Below, one piece after another: positions 59,842 to 64,000 of a stretch of 64,000 nucleotides of DNA. A program made the translations under genes and the position numbers. Position 1 is the first letter of the stretch. The number at the start of each line of letters is the position of its first letter. The stretch is from JAJYTI01 sp035302145 (GTDB lineage Bacteria; Bacteroidota; Bacteroidia; Flavobacteriales; Flavobacteriaceae), in NCBI GenBank assembly GCA_035302145.1, contig DATGSX010000096.1, positions 1 through 64,000 of the forward strand, given 5' to 3'. The notes beneath the pieces are model-generated. The model was given only the letters and a program-made list of their open reading frames with translations. It was not told the DNA's origin and made no database searches.

Positions 59842-62800
59842 ATGAGAAAAATTAGAAGTGAAGAAATAAGGTTTGACGTTGTCGTTAATGGAAACAAAGC
59901 GCAGCGAGAACTATATAACCTAGAAAAAGCTAATCGCGGACTTACCGAAGAAACAAAAGAGCTTCGCAGGGAAAAGGTGCGTTTAGAAAGAGCTGGAAAA
60001 AAAGAATCGGCCGACTACAAACAGACTACTAAACTCTTACGAGAGAAAAACGCTACAATAAGACAAAACAGGTCTAGAATGCAAGAACTCCAAAAGGAAA
60101 TTGGAGTTACCGGGCTTACTATGGGCCAACTTCAAAGCCGTGCAAGAGCATTGAGGTTGCAATTGCGAAACATGGTGCCTGGAAGCAAACAATATATAAA
60201 GCTTGAAGGGGAGCTGAAAAAAGTAAACACACGTTTGCGCGAGCTCAGAATGAATGCTAGACATACAGAAGGTGCTTTTTCTCGATTAGCTCAAGGTTTC
60301 AACAAGTATAGTACACTTATTCTGTCACTTACAGCAGGAATGACAGGAGTTATATTTTCATTACAAAGATTTATAGACTTCAACAATAAAATATCCGATG
60401 CACAAGCAGATGTAATTAAGACTACTTCTATGACACGAAAAGAAGTAGACGAGTTAACTAAGTCCTTCTCTAACCTCAATACTCGCACCTCACAAATGGA
60501 TCTTCTTGTAATTGCTAAAGAAGGTGGCCGATTAGGATTAGCCAAAGAAGAAATAGGCGAATTTGTTGAGTATGTAAATATTGCAACAATAGCATTGGCA
60601 GATGGCTTCACAGGCGGTGTCGAAGAAGTTGCGCCAGTACTAGGAAAGCTGAAGTTCTTATTCGAAGAAACAAAAGACCAAGGAGTCGCAGAAGCTTATA
60701 GCGGTATAGGATCTGCTTTAAATGAATTAGCAAAAAACGGTATTTCAACAGAAAAAAATATTGCAGCATTTGCTACACGTACTGGTGCATTGCCAGAGGC
60801 ATTAAAGCCATCAGCTTCAGCAGCGTTGGCATTAGGTGCGGGATTTGAGGAAGCAGGAATTAAAGCGGAGGTAGGTTCTAGAGCTTGGGGAATTGTTTTA
60901 CGCCAAGCAACTACCAACACAGAGAAGTTTGCCGAAGTAATGGGATGGACAAACGAAGAAGTTCAAAATCTATTGAATGAGGACCCAACTGAATTCATGC
61001 TTCAATTCGGAGAAAGTCTTAAAGGTGCAAGTGCAACCGAGATTGGAGAAATATTCAAATATCTTGGAGTAAATGCTGACGCTGCTACAAAATCTATAGG
61101 TGCATTAAGTGCTAATACAGATAGGTTTAGAAAATTAATGGACATTTCTAAAGTTGGTATGGAAGAAGCAACCAGTATGTTAGATGAATATGAAATTAAA
61201 AACAACAACCTCGCTGCAACCTACGAAAAAATAGCAAAATGGATGAGAGGTATATTCTTATCAGATACATTAGTTACTTGGCTTGAAGATAGTGTTAACT
61301 GGTTTGCTAAGTTTATTGGTGCTGCAGAAGATGCAGACGGAAGAGTTACTCGTTTTAGAAGAACTCTTGTATTATTCATTAAAATTTTAGCTGTTGCAAT
61401 AGCAACAGTAGCTAGCTATAATGCAGGATTACGACTTACTGCATTATTCACCAATAACGCTTACCGTTCTACGCGTGCCTATATAGCTGTTAAAAAAGCG
61501 CTAGTAATAACCCAGCGACTTGTGAACTCTAGCCTATTATTAGGAAGAGCTGCGTTCTATGCACTTACAGGGCAAATTACTCGCGCTCGCGCTGCAATGG
61601 TGCTTTTCAATCGTACTGCATCAGCCAATCCATTAGGGTTATTGCTAGCAGGAATTGTAGCAGTTTATACAGCTTTTAGAATATTTGGTAAGGAAGTAAG
61701 TCGAGCAAAACGAATACAGAACGATTTAAATGAAGCTAATATTACAGCCGAAAAGAACGTTGCTTCTAGAACTACAATGTTAAAAGCATGGCAGTCAATT
61801 GCAGAAGATGTTAATGCAAGCGAAGAAGCACGTATCGGGGCAATTAAAGAAATAAATAAAATTGTTCCTGATTACAACAAAAACCTAGACCTTTCAAAAA
61901 AGGCAATGGATAAAGGACGAATAGCAATAGATAAATATGTAGCGTCTTTAAAAAAACAAATGCAAGCAGAAGCACTTAGGGAACTCTTGGTGGAAAAACA
62001 GAAAGAAATAAGAGAAGCAGAAGCAAGAGATTCAGACGATATAGCATGGTATAGAAAAGTATTAATTGGACTTACAACTCAAGGTCTTTCAACAGAACGA
62101 ACAGAACAAGTTTTTGAAGAGGTTAAGAATAAAAAAATTAGAGAACTCAATAGCGAGTATGAAGCTTTTCTAAAAGCTATTGAAGAACTTTATAAAGAAA
62201 ATCCAGAGCTTATGAGTGGTGGTGATGACGATGATGATTACACACATAGAATAGGTGATCCAGATAAAGCAGAAAGAGAACTTAAAGCCCTAAACGACAA
62301 ACTCTACAAAACCCTACAAGACCAACTCGCTAAGGAAAACAAGCTTATAGAAGATTCGCTAGAACAACAACTAGATGCGTTAAGAATTGCTCATGCCGAT
62401 AAAATAAAACAACTAAAAGACAACCTTGAAGAAGGCGAAGAGCTTAGCGAAGAGCAGATAGCTATAAACGAAAGTATAAACAAACAAATACTTTTATCGG
62501 ACGAAATATTCCAACGAGATAAAGCAGCAATTCTTCAAAAAGCTATTGCCGATGCCATAAGCGAAGAAGAAAAGGAATTCCTACGACAAAAAGGAATACG
62601 CGAAACAGCGCATCACGAAGAATTGGCTACACTTGGCAACAACCAAGAAGCACGTAAACGAGCAAAGAAAAAATATCAGGACGAAGAACTAAAGCGAGAG
62701 GAAGAATTCTTGCTCTCTATGTTAGAGAAGTACAAGAATATATTAAACGAATCGGAGTTCAATCAAATGTCATTAGACATATTGAGCGAAGAGGAAAAAG

Positions 62801-63840
62801 ACGAAATACTTGAGCGCTTAGAAGAAGTAAGCAACAAGATTGCAAAAATACGCGGTGGTAAAGACGATGAAGATGATCCAGAAGCATCTACCGATCCTAC
62901 TTATGCCGAAGGTGTAGATATATTAGGATTTACCGTTGGCCAATGGGAGCAAACCTTCGAGAATCTAGAAACAACCGAAGATAAAATACAAGCAATATCG
63001 GCGGCAGTTCAAGGCATGACAAACGCCTGGGCAATGTTCAATGAGTTTCAGAACAATAAGGATCGTCAGCGCCTTAACGAGTTTGAAAGGCATAACGAAA
63101 CAATGCGCCAACAAATGGACCGTAGGCTGGAGCATGGCCTTATAAGCGAACGCCAACATCACGAAGGAATAAAACTACTAGATGAGGAACTAGCAAAACA
63201 AAAAGCAGAGTTTGAATACAATGCAGCTAAACGCCAAAAGGAGATGGCCATTGCACAAATCATGCAAAACACAGCCTTGGGTATTACATCAGCCTTAACC
63301 TCTATTCCGCCAAACTTAGTTCTTGCTGGTATTATTGGTGGTGTAGGTGCTGCACAACTTGGGGTTGCTATGTCTACTCCACTACCGGCACGTGGTTACG
63401 AAAAAGGGTTATACCCAGTACAGCGAGAGCAAGACGGCAAAATATTCAACGCTCGCTACGGTGGCCAGTCCGATTCGGGCGAAGTAGACTTCCCTACCGT
63501 ATTCATGGCAGGCGAAGAAGGCAAAAGCAAACCCGAGATGATTATAAGCGGTGGCCATTACAAGCGTTTCTCACCAGAGATAAAGTCATTGTTGCATAGC
63601 GAAATAAACCGCGTACGTGGATTTGAAGATGGACTATATCCACAGGCAGATACAAGCTCAGCAGACTACGCACTGCTCAACGCTTATATAGAATCAGGAA
63701 TATTGGCAAACCAAGAGTTAATAGAAATTCTTAAGAATGGAATTGAAGCCAAACTAGTTCGAAACATGAAAAACGCAAGCCAAATAGAAGAAGATTTGCG
63801 CAGGCTAAATCGAATAAAAGAAGAAAGTATAGTGAACTAA
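59842..63840 (+). CDS. Tail tape measure protein
   Basis: A 1332-residue protein. Residues 1-140 are a charged coiled coil (ELYNLEKANRGLTEETKELR). A TP901-type tape-measure domain follows (about 150-450) with FNNKISDAQADVIKTTSMTR, ALNELAKNGISTEKNIAAFA and LGAGFEEAGIKAEVGSRAWG. Two or three hydrophobic segments at about 505-620 are followed by long coiled-coil helices and a Gly-rich C-terminus. It sets tail length and probably helps DNA entry. If the usual proportionality holds, the tail would be about 200 nm (inference). It starts behind the third late-promoter-like motif. Confidence 0.88.
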   Translation: MRKIRSEEIRFDVVVNGNKAQRELYNLEKANRGLTEETKELRREKVRLERAGKKESADYKQTTKLLREKNATIRQNRSRMQELQKEIGVTGLTMGQLQSRARALRLQLRNMVPGSKQYIKLEGELKKVNTRLRELRMNARHTEGAFSRLAQGFNKYSTLILSLTAGMTGVIFSLQRFIDFNNKISDAQADVIKTTSMTRKEVDELTKSFSNLNTRTSQMDLLVIAKEGGRLGLAKEEIGEFVEYVNIATIALADGFTGGVEEVAPVLGKLKFLFEETKDQGVAEAYSGIGSALNELAKNGISTEKNIAAFATRTGALPEALKPSASAALALGAGFEEAGIKAEVGSRAWGIVLRQATTNTEKFAEVMGWTNEEVQNLLNEDPTEFMLQFGESLKGASATEIGEIFKYLGVNADAATKSIGALSANTDRFRKLMDISKVGMEEATSMLDEYEIKNNNLAATYEKIAKWMRGIFLSDTLVTWLEDSVNWFAKFIGAAEDADGRVTRFRRTLVLFIKILAVAIATVASYNAGLRLTALFTNNAYRSTRAYIAVKKALVITQRLVNSSLLLGRAAFYALTGQITRARAAMVLFNRTASANPLGLLLAGIVAVYTAFRIFGKEVSRAKRIQNDLNEANITAEKNVASRTTMLKAWQSIAEDVNASEEARIGAIKEINKIVPDYNKNLDLSKKAMDKGRIAIDKYVASLKKQMQAEALRELLVEKQKEIREAEARDSDDIAWYRKVLIGLTTQGLSTERTEQVFEEVKNKKIRELNSEYEAFLKAIEELYKENPELMSGGDDDDDYTHRIGDPDKAERELKALNDKLYKTLQDQLAKENKLIEDSLEQQLDALRIAHADKIKQLKDNLEEGEELSEEQIAINESINKQILLSDEIFQRDKAAILQKAIADAISEEEKEFLRQKGIRETAHHEELATLGNNQEARKRAKKKYQDEELKREEEFLLSMLEKYKNILNESEFNQMSLDILSEEEKDEILERLEEVSNKIAKIRGGKDDEDDPEASTDPTYAEGVDILGFTVGQWEQTFENLETTEDKIQAISAAVQGMTNAWAMFNEFQNNKDRQRLNEFERHNETMRQQMDRRLEHGLISERQHHEGIKLLDEELAKQKAEFEYNAAKRQKEMAIAQIMQNTALGITSALTSIPPNLVLAGIIGGVGAAQLGVAMSTPLPARGYEKGLYPVQREQDGKIFNARYGGQSDSGEVDFPTVFMAGEEGKSKPEMIISGGHYKRFSPEIKSLLHSEINRVRGFEDGLYPQADTSSADYALLNAYIESGILANQELIEILKNGIEAKLVRNMKNASQIEEDLRRLNRIKEESIVN

Positions 63841-63855
63841 CAAAACAATTAACTA

Positions 63856-64000
63856 ATGAATTTTGTAGCAAATGAAATTTTTGATGATAACGCAGTAAAC
63901 GTTATCCACAATCAAATACTAAGGTTGGAACCATCATTGGCAATAACTGGAACAGTTGGCCGAATCTTAAAGGGAGATGTGCCAATGGAAGATATATATG
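63856..64000 (+). CDS. Tail-module protein, partial
   Basis: The frame starts at 63856 (MNFVANEIFDDNAVNVIHNQ) and is open to the right window edge, 48 codons. It lies 15 bp after the tape measure gene, so it probably encodes the distal tail protein or another baseplate component. The visible sequence is too short to identify a family. Confidence 0.6.
   Translation, partial: MNFVANEIFDDNAVNVIHNQILRLEPSLAITGTVGRILKGDVPMEDIY

Larger units (their letters stand above)
25790..64000. mobile_element. Prophage, left end to beyond window
   Basis: A continuous block carries repressor, primase-helicase, tail fibres with DGR, lysis genes, S49 protease, capsid, terminase, dUTPase, portal and tape measure, with tight gene packing and frequent stop/start overlaps. 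The left boundary is set by the tRNA-like segment and by the end of host-type repeats. The right end is outside the window. The order is unusual: capsid and protease precede terminase, and the portal lies 7 kb after terminase. No integrase, transposase of Mu type or tail sheath is seen, so a siphovirus-like phage is the best guess. Confidence 0.85.

Noticed and set aside
1..64000. CRISPR arrays, toxin-antitoxin pairs, restriction systems or intact tRNA genes
   Set aside because: None was found on either strand; the direct repeats present are too long and too few for CRISPR.

Overview
The window looks like AT-rich Bacteroidota (Flavobacteriia-like) chromosome carrying the left 38 kb of a prophage. 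The host assignment is inference. It rests on secreted proteins with N-terminal signal peptides ending in a typical QE/QD context, carboxypeptidase-regulatory-like beta domains, a TonB-dependent receptor, a MocR regulator, and promoters that fit the Bacteroidota -7 element TAnnTTTG. No species can be named.

Host part, 1-25.77 kb. A minus-strand operon encodes an outer-membrane beta-barrel protein (7918-9633), a 2250-residue secreted protein (1162-7914) and a secreted FnIII-like protein cut by the left edge. It is followed by a decayed rtcB C-terminus (9979-10147), a TonB receptor divergent from a MocR-type regulator whose PLP lysine appears replaced, an APC permease, a phnA gene with an in-frame UAG, a metallo-beta-lactamase-fold hydrolase, a SulP anion transporter, a YceI protein and other secreted proteins. 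Intergenic spacers hold long direct repeats. An IS110-family element lies at about 23.6-24.96 kb.

Prophage part, 25.77 kb to beyond the right edge. The left end carries a short tRNA-3'-end-like segment with its terminator, a candidate attachment site. Next come a XRE repressor, repeated operator/promoter elements, a primase-helicase and an iteron-rich candidate origin. The phage then has tail-fibre genes, lysis genes (TM protein, DUF5675-like, unimolecular-spanin-like), an S49 protease, major capsid protein, PLD-like protein and terminase. A block of small early-type genes follows (helicase paralogue, Zn-ribbons, dUTPase, SSB-like, RadC-like), then portal, DUF6712-like, connectors and tape measure. 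No integrase is visible; it may lie beyond the window.

The central discovery is a complete diversity-generating retroelement (DGR) at 32248-36468. A 978-residue fibre/C-type-lectin-like target gene ends in a variable repeat (VR, 35059-35174). An 8-bp GC-rich hairpin follows, then a template repeat (TR, 35242-35357) and a DGR-type reverse transcriptase. Over the 116 aligned bases every VR/TR difference falls on a template adenine. No Avd gene is visible, so the small ORFs overlapping the RT end are candidate accessory genes.

Other signals are a 79-nt structured RNA starting exactly downstream of a -7 box (59519-59597), a 12-bp motif upstream of three phage late gene blocks (candidate late promoter), and an attC-like hairpin (48800-48894).
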